Position numbers and translations under genes: made by a program. The notes under the pieces are model-generated. The model did no database searches. It was not told the DNA's origin and saw only the letters and a program-made list of their open reading frames with translations. From contig QJPP01001945.1 of NCBI GenBank assembly GCA_003996215.1, positions 1 to 64,000 on the forward strand: a DNA stretch of 64,000 nucleotides, given 5' to 3'. Numbering within the stretch: position 1 is the stretch's first letter; each line of letters opens with the position of its first letter. The stretch comes from Jaltomata sinuosa. Taxonomy: Eukaryota; Streptophyta; Magnoliopsida; Solanales; Solanaceae. Below, one piece after another: positions 55,132 to 64,000 of this stretch.

Positions 55132-55587
55132 TAAAGCATACCTCCAATGTTAAAAACAACTGTAAATCGAGTAAAACAAAGAAAAATGAGAAAAAGCAAT
55201 TGAAATCAATTAAAATACAACTACTTCAAAATATATTTATTGAAGAAATAATTGCAATAACTGATAATGGGGGTTACCTATAATTGTGGAAGGTACTTGA
55301 ATTTGGTATGAAATAAAATCAAATCGTGAAGAAGTGGGGTTTGGGTGTAATGCCGAAACAAAATGGGGATTGTGGGAGAGAGGTTTCATTGAAAAGAGAA
55401 GTGGATACTTAATTGGGGCGTTATTTTAGGAAAGGGAGTCAACTGTTCTAAATGTATTTGGATTTATGGCTGAGCCTATTTAAAATATTGCTATTTTGTT
55501 GTGGATAGTAATTTTTTGAAAGTGTTGTTATGGATTCTAACTATGGGCTTAAGTATGTCAATGCCACGTAGTTTTCCCATTTTTATA

Positions 55588-56098
55588 TAGTTATAAATAT
55601 TTTAAGTTGTTAATTATTGTGATTTTAGTGTTTTTTACATAATTTTTAGATAATATATGTTATTCTCCCTATCTCAATTTATGTGGCACCGATAGAATGT
55701 GGAGAGTCAACCAAATTTTTATATGTCTTTTAAATATTCTAAATTGTTAATTATTGTGATTTATAATAATTTTTACATTATTTGTAAATAATATATATAC
55801 TCTATATCTCAATTTATGTGGCACTAATAGAATTTCGAGAGCCAATTAAATTTTTTATGTCCTTTAAATATTTAAAATTATTAAATATTATAATTTATAA
55901 TATTTTTTACGTCATTTTTAAATAATGTATGCTACTTCATCTAACCCAATTTTTGTGGCACTGATATAATTTTGAGAGTCAATCAAATTTTTTATACTTC
56001 TTTTAAATAATTTAAGTTGTTAATTGTTGTGATTTATAGTACTTTTTACGTAATTTTTAAATATATAACAGATTTAAAAAGAAAAGTAAGACAAATAA
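55588..56098. repeat. About 135-bp tandem array, three to four units
   Basis: Units start 'tctcaatttatgtggcacc' near 55672, 55807 and 55943 (periods about 135-136), each with gagag(t/c)caa and 'ttaattattgtgattta'. Homologous to 14263-14660. Confidence 0.65.
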
Positions 56099-56204
56099 AT
56101 TAAAATGAAAAAATACATAAATGACCTAAAATTCCCCTTGGGCGGCAAGTTGGCACCTCAACCGAGAGGTGCTTGCCAAGCTGCTTCTATAATATAGTAA
56201 TATG

Positions 56205-56470
56205 CCCTCCGTCCCATATTAGTTGATCATTTTTCCTTTTAACGTATCTTAAAAATTATAAATAAGAAGGTAATCTTACTAATTCATCCCTCAAGAAGCT
56301 ATTTTGAAACTTTACAAACAAGCATTCACACTTTCAAAAAGAATTAATTGCAAGGATAATATATGAGAAAAATTTAATGAATTCTCTTTTAATTTAGTAA
56401 GGTGGACAATCAATATAGGACAACTATTTTTAATAAGGTGGCCAATTAATATATGACCAAGGGAGTAGTA
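56205..56470. mobile_element. Stowaway-like MITE
   Basis: Left ccctccgtcccatattagtt with gatcatttttccttt; right 'aaggtggccaattaatatat' with gaccaagggagta. Inverted ends of about 30 bp with TA flanks, internally AT-rich, no coding region. Confidence 0.65.
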
Positions 56471-57960
56471 ATTAAACTTGTACGTTACATTTGTAACATA
56501 CATTAATGATGACAAACAAACATATTTTGATAATTACTAGAATGTGTAATTATATTACTATCCTAATAGTTACATCAAATTCAAATTACAATGTGAATTT
56601 TCCAAACAAATGCTTATAAGTATATAGTTAGTCACTTGTTATACACTGTAGAACTTTTTTTTTTTACTTTAAAATAGATTGGAACAATTCAAAGTGTATC
56701 AAAAATTGCGTCTCTTTTTTTTTTTTGGAATCGAGCGAGATGATATGCTGAAACTTGAGCATATTTTTTATATATTTTATTTAGTGATAAAAGATTGAGA
56801 ATATTTTTTTAAAAAAAAACAGTGGTTTGACCATGAAAGTTTATTAAAATGTAGGAGTAATAATCATCTTGATATTGATGGGTTTGATTTATAGTTAGAA
56901 TTAATTATATTTTTTGGCAGGTAGGCACTCATTGACCCATTCATCGTCAACTCAAAAACATGAGTACGTAAATGTAAATGTGATAATTGTAACTTGTAAT
57001 AGTGTTACTTACGTACAACCATTTAGAGGTTTAATAGGACAAATGTTAGTGGTATAACTGGTAAGGATGTTCATATAATAATCACTATAATATGAGGGTT
57101 GGTACAACATTAAAATTAGGATCTTAATTAACGAACTTTAATTAAACTTATAAGCTTTGTTTTATTAGCATGTTATTAATTCATAGATCAACATGAAACA
57201 AAAATATATACTAGTGTGTGGACCTAATGGATAGTTAATGAGATGCACAATTTGGACCGTAACATTGTGGGTAGGAAAAGCATTTATGTTCTGTCAACCT
57301 AAAAATGTGAACTGATTGACCAAATCTATATATTTATATATTTATCTATACCTTCTATATACTAAATTACTATTATAAAAGAACAAACATAAATAATTAA
57401 ATATTAGTTGATCAAATATAAAAAAAAATTATGCCCTTTAAAACTAAATTAATACTACTATCTTTTAAAAGCAGGAATATAAATATCAAATGAAAAATCT
57501 GCATACATACACTTGTAATTCCAATATCTTATCCCGGTATTGAAGTTTTATCCATTATCATTGTTAGAGTGACTATTTTAACGCCTATGTGGCTTCTATG
57601 ATTTTTTTTCTTGGTAAAATAGGAGATTATATAATATTAGTTAAATTGTTGAGCAATACAAGGAGCATTGTGCTGGTTTGGTCTAACATTATTACAGTAG
57701 TTATTTACAGCAGTATTGATTAAGGTGCAACTCATTAGAGAGTCGTTACAAAAAAAAGCAGGAATAAGAGATCCTATACAAAAAGATGCTTCTACAGGAA
57801 GATCGAGTGAATTATTAGTCTATTAATAGAGAATCTTGAGAAAAAATTAACATAATATAAGTGGTTATCATGTAAAAGATATATATAGGCATCAACAATA
57901 ATATCAAGCGAATGAAGCTTTTGTTTGTAAGCAAGTTGTAGCCCATGCTAGAGAGTTAAT
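56471..57960. other. Intergenic AT-rich DNA, nothing recognised
   Basis: No exon, RNA gene or repeat boundary could be supported on either strand. Confidence 0.4.
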
Positions 57961-58074
57961 AATTTGTTATGTATGATATCGGGCTGCGAAACCCATCATC
58001 CAATCTCCATGGGAATTACGGATAGGTCCCCCAATGCCTCCCAAACAAGGAAGGGATCCAACTATTTCTACTCA

Positions 58075-58610
58075 GATTCTTCAGACTCAAAATTAGATTC
58101 TATAAGCATTGTCTTAACAGTTGAATCCCACTTTCTCTTTACCATTAGAAAAGGATCAGATTACTTCTTCTCAAATTCCTCAAACTCAGAATTAGACTTC
58201 ATAATCACTTCTTTAGCACTTGAATCCTCCACTTAGACAAGGGATTTTTTTCTCAGATTCCTCGGACTCATAATTAGATTTCATCATCACTGCCTTAGCA
58301 GTTGAACCACTTTATCCTTACTCATAGACAAAGGATCTTCTTGTCAGATTCCTCAAACTCAGAATTAGGCTCCATAATCATTGCCTTAGCAGTTGATCAA
58401 CCCATTTTCTTCATACCCTTAGACAAGGGGATAAAAAAACTTTTTCTCAGATCCTCAAACTTAGAATTGGACTACATAATCACTGCCATAACAATTGAAT
58501 CCCCCACTTTCTCCTTACCCGATAAGCATCAAACTTCTCCTTCTCAGATTTCTCAAATTCAGATTTAAACTCTATAATTCTTACCTTAACAATTGAATTC
58601 AGAGTGACTC
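58075..58610 (-). pseudogene. Decayed coding minisatellite, about 80-105-bp units
   Basis: About six degenerate units whose plus-strand core is ctcaaactcagaattagact with 'atcactgccttagcagttga'. On the minus strand the cleanest units translate as DSTAKAVIMESNSEFEESEK, a regular acidic Ser/Glu-rich repeat. Units are spaced unevenly and frames break between them, so no protein is made now. I do not recognise the parent gene. Confidence 0.45.
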
Positions 58611-58859
58611 AGGGTGAGACTAGTAAAGCATTTGCTTCAGGCCTCTAATATTTTGAGCCCCTAAATAAATTAATAGTGATTTTTATAATTTTAATTTCAC
58701 TTACAATAATATTGGAGATTGTAAAAGAAAGGTACACAAATTATATAAAAAGGGAAAAAAAGAAAAACTATCTATTTTTTACCATAGGAATTTAGCAATA
58801 AAAAAAAGCTCTCTAACTCTGGTATCTAAACCTACTTCTGCCTACATCTAAGTTAGCCT

Positions 58860-59134
58860 ACCGTCGCCGTCCACCATGGCCTCCACCTCCTGTGGCTGTC
58901 ACCAGAGGCCTTTCCACCTTAGTCACCAATATACAAACACAAATCATTCAACCAGACAAACCATCATACTCAGAAGCTTTACAACCTAAAGATATGAATA
59001 CTGATTACAAAATTGCAGAAATAAAATCTCTCACATATATACAGTGTGCTCGATGCAAATTGGTAGACATCGATTGTCGTGCCATGGCTTATCCCATTTT
59101 GAAACGTGATAACATTTTAATTTTTATTTTATAA
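58860..59134 (+). other. Open stretch of unknown origin
   Basis: A frame open for about 80 codons (VTRGLSTLVTNIQTQIIQ, 'KPSYSEALQPKDMNTDYKIA') without a convincing ATG in frame. The composition is more coding-like than its surroundings, possibly a scrap of a retroelement polyprotein. Not recognised. Confidence 0.25.
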
Positions 59135-59229
59135 CTATTTAATGAATCTGAATAGATCTGAATGTTTAAGATCTATAATAACATCTTAACTATCATGAAG
59201 ATCATGCCGATTCAATTTTTTTGTTGTAA

Positions 59230-59765
59230 GAATGATACTTTATTACTACTCCATCCACTTTCATCGCTGACCGCCTTCGCTTATAATTATCAAGTACAAC
59301 CACCCATTACACACCATCCTCAGGTATAACTACAACCACCACCACAATTAGTTGTCATTATTAATAAATACAATTTATAATAGCCACCTTTACCATAATA
59401 ACCACAATCGCTATCGACAATGACCATTATATATCGCCAAGTACGTATCGCTATCGGACATCATCACCGTCATTATCACAACAATCACCAATAAATTGCT
59501 ACTGATAATCACTATCATTATCATCATTATATATTGCCAGCTATCGCTATCAATCATCATCATAATTACCATTAGCTATCACTATAATTCACTACAATTA
59601 TCACCTGTTACCATCAATCACTACTTTTAACCATTATTGTGAGCCCACCAACACCACTAGCTATCGTGTACTCAATACCACCACCCTTATCCAATGCCAC
59701 CATTAACCACCCCTTATCGTCAGTGCCCTCAACCATTAACATCGGCCAACGCCATCACTAATTAC
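59230..59765 (+). repeat. Low-complexity ACC/ATC-rich stretch
   Basis: Runs of accacc, atcatc and tatcgctatc-like words over about 500 bp. A degenerate microsatellite-type region with no gene. Confidence 0.6.
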
Positions 59766-60042
59766 TATATAATCTTTTAAAATATTTAACTGATAATATA
59801 AGACTAATTAGTATTTCATATAGTTTTATATTTATTAATGTTTAAATCAAGACAAATTTTATACACCCAAATGTTGAGAAATAAATAATTTTAATTATTT
59901 AGTATTTATATTTTAATAAAATATCTTAATATATATTTTTTAATATTTAAATATGTATTCAGATTTAAATATCTTAATTTTAATAAAATCAAATAAGACC
60001 TTATTCTCTTGTTAAAAATAATAATAATATATATAATAAAAC

Positions 60043-60115
60043 CTCATAAATAGGGTGTAGAGAGTGTAGAGTGTACGCTGATCATACTAGAGGTAGACTT
60101 AGAGAGGTTGTTTTC
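60043..60115 (-). mobile_element. SINE central fragment (TS/SolS type), minus orientation
   Basis: 'gtagagtgtacgctgatcat' then 'ctagaggtagacttagagag' and gttgtttt are the reverse complement of the SINE centre. The tail is missing. It lies about 210 bp upstream of the SOL1-like ATG. Confidence 0.55.
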
Positions 60116-60320
60116 AAAAGAAAGAAAAAAAAGAAGAAGAAGAGAGTGTTTGACTAGCACGTGCTAGACACATGCTCTTCCCCTTCCCTTTCGGCAACCG
60201 CAACAGAGCATTAAACGAATGAGAAGAAGCAAATTAAAAGTAGCAAAATTCAGGAGTAAAACAAAACAAATATGTTGAATCGTCGACTTCGACTAGCTTA
60301 ACTCTCATCAGATTCAAACC

Positions 60321-63145
60321 ATGAATCTCTTCTTCTTCTCTCTTATTTTTGCTTCTCTTTTCAATCTCTCTTTCTCCAGAGGCGGCTTTCCCACCTCCAT
60401 TAATGTTTCAGGTCTTTCTTTTTTTTGCTTCATCATCTATTTATAAAAAGAAAAATTTAATCTTTACTGCTTTAAATGTGTTTTTCTTTGTTAATTTTAA
60501 GCTTAGCAATAATGGGTATTGATTATTATTTCCAATTAAGAAGAAGACAAAGAAGTATTATGGGATAATTATTTTATGTTAAAGATTGAATCTTTAGCGC
60601 TTTAAATGTGTTTTTCTTTGCTAATTTTAAGCTTAACAGTAATGGGTATTGATTATTATTTCCAATTAAGAAGAAGAAGAAGAAGAAGAAGTATAAGGGG
60701 ATAATTATTTATGTTCAAGATTCAATCTTTAGCGCTTTAAATGTGTTTTGATTTGTTAATTTTAAGCTTAGCAGTCATGGGTTTGATTATTATTTCCAAT
60801 TAAGAAGAAGAAGAAGTATAAGGCGATGATTATTTATGTTAAATATTGATTCTTTTTTAATTAAATGATGTTCTTTACTTTACCAATTATAGGTGTTGTG
60901 AATGGTAGCTTTCCAGCTTCAGCTAGACATTTGTTTACAGATATCAAAGTTTCTTTCGCTGAAGAAGTGCACTTAAAAAGACTGTACGCTTAAACTCACC
61001 CTATGTTTTGGTCAATTCCGTAAAATGCCAAGGAATATCTGAACATTTCTGTTCCCCTTTTTTGTATTTGCAGTGAAGAATTAGCAAAGGATTATATGTC
61101 GAATTCTGATCTTGAGAATGCCATCATGTCATTGAATCGTAGGTGCAGTGGGATATCCAGAGTGTACAGGTAACTTCAGGGAATCAAGAATGTATAGAGT
61201 TTTTTTTTTTTCTGCTTTAAAGCATTTGAGGATTCTTATCCATGCTGTTAAGGAATGAATGTAGTCATATTCCTTGTAATATACATAGACAACTTAATTA
61301 TAGGGATTGATAGCAGATATGTAGGATTTTCCTTTTTAATTCTTTCCATAATTAGGACTCTATGTATATGTATATAATCTTGTTACTTCATGGAATAATA
61401 TATGATATTTCTCCCATACCTTGTTTATTACGTGGTATCAGAGCTTAGTCTTTTCATGTTTAGGACCCCATGTTATGTTGTCCATGCTCCAGTTGGTAGT
61501 TTGGCCGTGCAATGGGTGTTAGAGAGGGTTAGAGTCTCACATCGTTTGGGGAATAGACTGATGGTCTCCTTATATGGACTTGAACAATCATTACCTCAAG
61601 AACTAACTTTTAGGGTTGAGTTGGGCTCAAATGTCATATCTTATACGGTATCAGAGCCAAGTCTTCTCCTGTTTGGGCCCAGGCCCCATGTTATGTTGTC
61701 CATGCTCCAGTTGGCTGTCTGGGCGTGCAAGGGGGTATTAGAGTGGGTTGGTTGGAGAATAGACTGATGATCTTTTTATATGGACTTGGGTATTACTCCC
61801 CTCAAGAGCTAGGTTGTGGAGTTGAGTTAGGCCCAAGGATCATACTTTATATGTGCTTTTTCACTATGTATTTTGTCTTAACAAACTTTCCTCAAAATAC
61901 AACATTATTGCAATGTAAAAGTAATGGTTATTATGCTTATATACTTGGATGACCAAGATAATGTCTTTATTTTTGTGAATGATCTCTATCACTCTAGAAG
62001 GGAGAAATTGGCTTGAGTGGATAGGTGGACGGTTTTTAAGTTATGGATAGTTGGACGATTTTTAAGTTATTCTTTTAATCTATGTTATTGGATCTTCATT
62101 TACCATACCATGTCAAATGGATATGACATAGGTATCGTTGTATGGGGTTTTCTTGTGGATTCCTTGAAGTACAAAAAGAAATAGCAAAAAATTGCACCTA
62201 AGGACGTGATCTAGTGATCAATGAAGTAAGAGAGAATCATAAGGCATCAAGTTTAAATCCTAGTGTTGACAAAAAACACTAGGTGATTTCTTCCCATTTG
62301 CCTAAGCCTTGGTGGACGGAGTAACCCGGTATCTGTGCTAGTGGTCAGTGGAGTTAGTAGGTACCCGGTGGAATAGTCGAGGTGCACGCAAACACGGCTA
62401 GAACCACCTCCTAGAAAAACATTCACCTATGAGAGTAAAGTGTTACTTTATCATGTCTAACTTGCATGTGCTCCACAAACAAAATAAAAACATACAAAAA
62501 AATTACTATCATGGATCTTGCTGTATCCAAAAGGCGCATAATTTTGTAAAAAATGACTATGGGATTAATTCTCACACACACACTAAAAAAAAAAGATTAT
62601 GGGATTAGTGATAATGGTGCCAGGATCATCATTGAATAACAGATTTACATGATCCTATGAATGTGCTGAACTGTGGTATACTCGTGTAGGACTCCTGGTG
62701 TGCTCAATGTTTGATGTGTATTCTGGTTTAAAATAGTTGTACTGTTTCACTCAGACAAGAACTGCTACTTTGTGGACGCTTTGATGGATAATCTTTTCCT
62801 TCATAGGTGGACAACAACTATCTGTAGATTACTAATTGCTATCTACTTATCTGGAGCCTCTGTTCTAAACAGTGCTGCTTTAACACCTAACTCATGCGTG
62901 TTCTCTCTTTGAGGGTTTTTTGGAATGTATTATCAGCATTGGAAAGAGTGTGCTAGGAGTTCCATTGGTAATGCTTTTTCCTCCTAGTTCTGAAATTTAT
63001 ATTTGAAATCCGCTTCCTTTTTACTTGTTCTTGCTTCAAAGTGGAGAAATACCTTTAATATTAATGACTGAGTTGGCATTACCAACAGTGGGTGATGGAA
63101 ATTTCTGACAAACCAGGCAAGGAAGAGGCTGAGCCTGCTTTTAAG
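60321..63145 (+). CDS. SOL1: SOL1-like M14 metallocarboxypeptidase, first five coding exons (partial)
   Basis: Exons 60321-60411, 60893-60983, 61074-61169, 62937-62967 and 63089-63145 join in frame with GT-AG introns, giving 122 codons so far. The ATG opens a signal peptide (MNLFFFSLIFASLFNLSFSR). Then come HLKRLEELAKDYMSNSDLEN, RRCSGISRVYSIGKSV and 'PLWVMEISDKPGKEEAEPAF', the N-terminal part of the M14 carboxypeptidase D/SOL1 family. Arabidopsis SOL1 removes C-terminal Arg/Lys from CLE peptide precursors in endosomes. The next block (NVHGDEPVGRE, with zinc ligands) would be in exon 6, beyond 64000; none of the zinc or catalytic residues are in the window. Intron 3 (1.77 kb) and intron 5 hold repeats. 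No lesions in the visible exons. Confidence 0.85.
60455..60850 (+). repeat. Three tandem copies of about 130 bp in SOL1 intron 1
   Basis: Units begin ctttaaatgtgttttt near 60470, 60600 and 60734 (periods about 130-135) and contain 'taattttaagcttagcagt', 'gattattatttccaattaag' and a (GAA)n run whose length differs between copies. Confidence 0.8.
61430..61850 (+). repeat. Two tandem copies of an LTR/TRIM-like repeat in SOL1 intron 3
   Basis: Each roughly 200-bp copy has ggtatcagagc(t/c), 'ccatgttatgttgtccatgc', 'gaatagactgatg(g/a)tct' and a 'gttgagtt(g/a)gg(c)tca' end. The ggtatcagagc string resembles a primer site next to an LTR, suggesting a small non-autonomous LTR element. Class not certain. 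Confidence 0.45.
62190..62420 (+). mobile_element. SINE, near full length, in SOL1 intron 3
   Basis: Head 'cctaaggacgtgatctagtg' (A-box region) and 'catcaagtttaaatcctag' (B-box region), then 'aacactaggtgatttcttcc', 'taagccttggtggacggag' and gtacccggtggaatagtcga, ending near 'ccacctcctagaaaaa'. This is a well-known Solanaceae SINE layout in the gene's sense orientation. Target duplications were not resolved. Confidence 0.7.
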
Positions 63146-63152
63146 GTATTGA

Positions 63153-63304
63153 TATCTGCAATAATTATATTCCTGAATGTCATATGTGTCATCAATGAGA
63201 CAAAACATTCTGAGGTAACATATCGGTATATCTGCAATAATTATATTCCTGAATGTCATATGTGTCATAAATGAGACAAAATATTCTGAGGTAACATATT
63301 GTTT
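63153..63304 (+). repeat. Exact-period 76-bp tandem duplication in SOL1 intron 5
   Basis: tatctgcaataattatattc begins both copies (63153 and 63229), and 'gaggtaacatat' ends both. They are nearly identical, so the duplication is recent. Confidence 0.85.
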
Positions 63305-63419
63305 GTGCTGGTATATGGTTAGAAGAAACCCATTTCCAGTTTGTTCTAGCCTTGCCTACTGAGAAGGGTTAAACTGGTGAAAACTTGTAAATCCATTTCT
63401 AACTTATTGAGATGATAGT

Positions 63420-63600
63420 TGTTAAGTATCCCACATTGGTAGAGGAAAATGGGTTTTTGTTTCCTTTTATGTTCTTGGGCAATCCTCATCTCATGAGCTA
63501 GCTTTAAGGGAGGGAGTGTTAAGTATCTCACTTTGGTGGACTGAAACGGGTTGCTGTCTTTGCTCCTCTTCCTGCTTCTTGAGCTAAAGTACCTTGTGCC
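63420..63600 (+). repeat. TRIM/LTR-like tandem fragment
   Basis: 'gttaagtatcccacattgg' and 'gttaagtatctcactttgg' start two units about 100 bp apart. 'gagctagctttaagggagg' and a purine run precede the second, as a polypurine tract would before an LTR. Likely a small non-autonomous LTR element scrap. Confidence 0.4.
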
Positions 63601-63643
63601 TAAACAAATAAAATTCCGTGAAGAATGAAGTACAAAAGCTTTG

Positions 63644-63850
63644 TACTCCCTCCGTCCCAATTTATGTGACACTTTTTCCTTTTTAGTCAGTCCCAAGAAG
63701 AATGATACCTTTCTATATTTAGTAACAATTTGGCTTTAAATTTCTCATTTTACCCTTAATGAGATGATTTACAACCATTCAAATATCTATGGTTTATTTT
63801 AGACCACAAGTTTTAAAAGTCTGGTAGGGTTTGTCTTGAATTTCCTACTT
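63644..63850 (+). mobile_element. Stowaway-like MITE, right end missing
   Basis: Starts ctccctccgtcccaatttat and continues 'gtcagtcccaagaagaatga', 'acccttaatgagatgattta' and 'agaccacaagttttaaaag', the standard body of an abundant Solanaceae MITE. The expected mirror end (ataaattgggacggagggag) is absent, so the copy is truncated. Confidence 0.7.
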
Positions 63851-64000
63851 TATATGAATTATACCATAATTGTGTTTTTACCTCGAAAAAGTTTTCTTAG
63901 TGGAAAAGGTTTCCTTGTCGGAAAAGAACTCTTCTATATTTGGTTAATTCTTTCTTGGAGAAGAAGTTTTGGACTTCTATAAATAGAAGATCTTTATTTT

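Larger units (their letters stand above)
52040..55578. mobile_element. 3.5-kb MULE derivative with perfect 9-bp TSD, transposase and Ulp relics
   Basis: The 9 bp atttttata flanks it exactly (52031-52039 and 55579-55587). Left gaggaaatttcagaaatagc and 'cttgagcccataattaagg'; right 'aactatgggcttaagtatg' and gtagttttccc, giving TIRs of about 100 bp. Inside, a transposase C-terminus (+) faces an Ulp-type N-terminal gene (-), the same convergent plan as the 8-kb element, with the middle deleted. The interior is filled with aaatgtatttgtattt/aaatacaaatacattt words. Confidence 0.85.

Noticed and set aside
58892..59134. Possible retroelement or pararetrovirus polyprotein scrap
   Set aside because: Only about 80 codons, no diagnostic motif; listed as an unknown open stretch rather than named.
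63346..63696. Minus-strand 116-residue frame
   Set aside because: Spans a TRIM-like repeat and a MITE inside the SOL1 intron; no recognisable domain.

Overview
The window is plant nuclear DNA, very AT-rich and dominated by transposable elements. It is almost certainly from a nightshade (Solanaceae): it carries several SINE pieces of the types common in that family and the usual Solanaceae MITE ends ('CTCCCTCCGTCCCAATTTATGTG'-like). Three single-copy plant genes can be recognised from split exons. Genus and species cannot be fixed from the sequence alone.

Layout. (1) 1-4.7 kb, minus strand: the 5' end of a GIGANTEA-like clock gene, namely a 5'UTR exon (about 4542-4690) and the first coding exon (2532-2618). 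The rest of the gene lies beyond the left edge. Its introns hold an old LTR remnant, a broken coiled-coil gene and several SINE pieces. An evening element (4713-4721) sits at the promoter, and a 1.07-kb MULE-type element with a perfect 9-bp target duplication starts about 90 bp further upstream. (2) 4.8-20.5 kb: a gene desert of Mutator-like MITEs, other MITEs, a LINE scrap, LTR scraps and tandem repeats. (3) 20.56-25.91 kb: a full-length but broken Ty1/copia retrotransposon (gag, protease, integrase, RT, RNase H). (4) 26-31.5 kb: four more inverted-repeat elements. (5) 31.55-39.62 kb: an 8-kb Mutator-like element with two convergent genes, a broken MURA-type transposase (+) and a structurally intact Ulp1/SENP-type cysteine protease (-). 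Every non-coding part of it is filled with a quasi-palindromic word. (6) 40-48 kb: a truncated copia-like element beside a 520-bp direct duplication, and nested MULE derivatives with their own short-word arrays. (7) 49.8-51.6 kb, minus strand: a two-exon class IV chitinase whose intron contains a CACTA-like element. (8) 52.04-55.58 kb: a second MULE with a 9-bp TSD, keeping the transposase C-terminus (+) and the N-terminal part of an Ulp-type protein (-), the same layout as the 8-kb element. (9) 56-60.3 kb: repeats and a decayed coding minisatellite. (10) 60.32 kb to the right edge, plus strand: the first five coding exons of a SOL1-like M14 metallocarboxypeptidase, which continues past the window.

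The host genes are unrelated in function: clock and flowering control, chitin hydrolysis in defence, and peptide processing in the secretory pathway. The most unusual content is the set of Mutator-like elements. At least two carry an Ulp1-type partner gene, and several separate elements contain dense arrays of short repeated words, many sharing a TGTAT/ATACA core.
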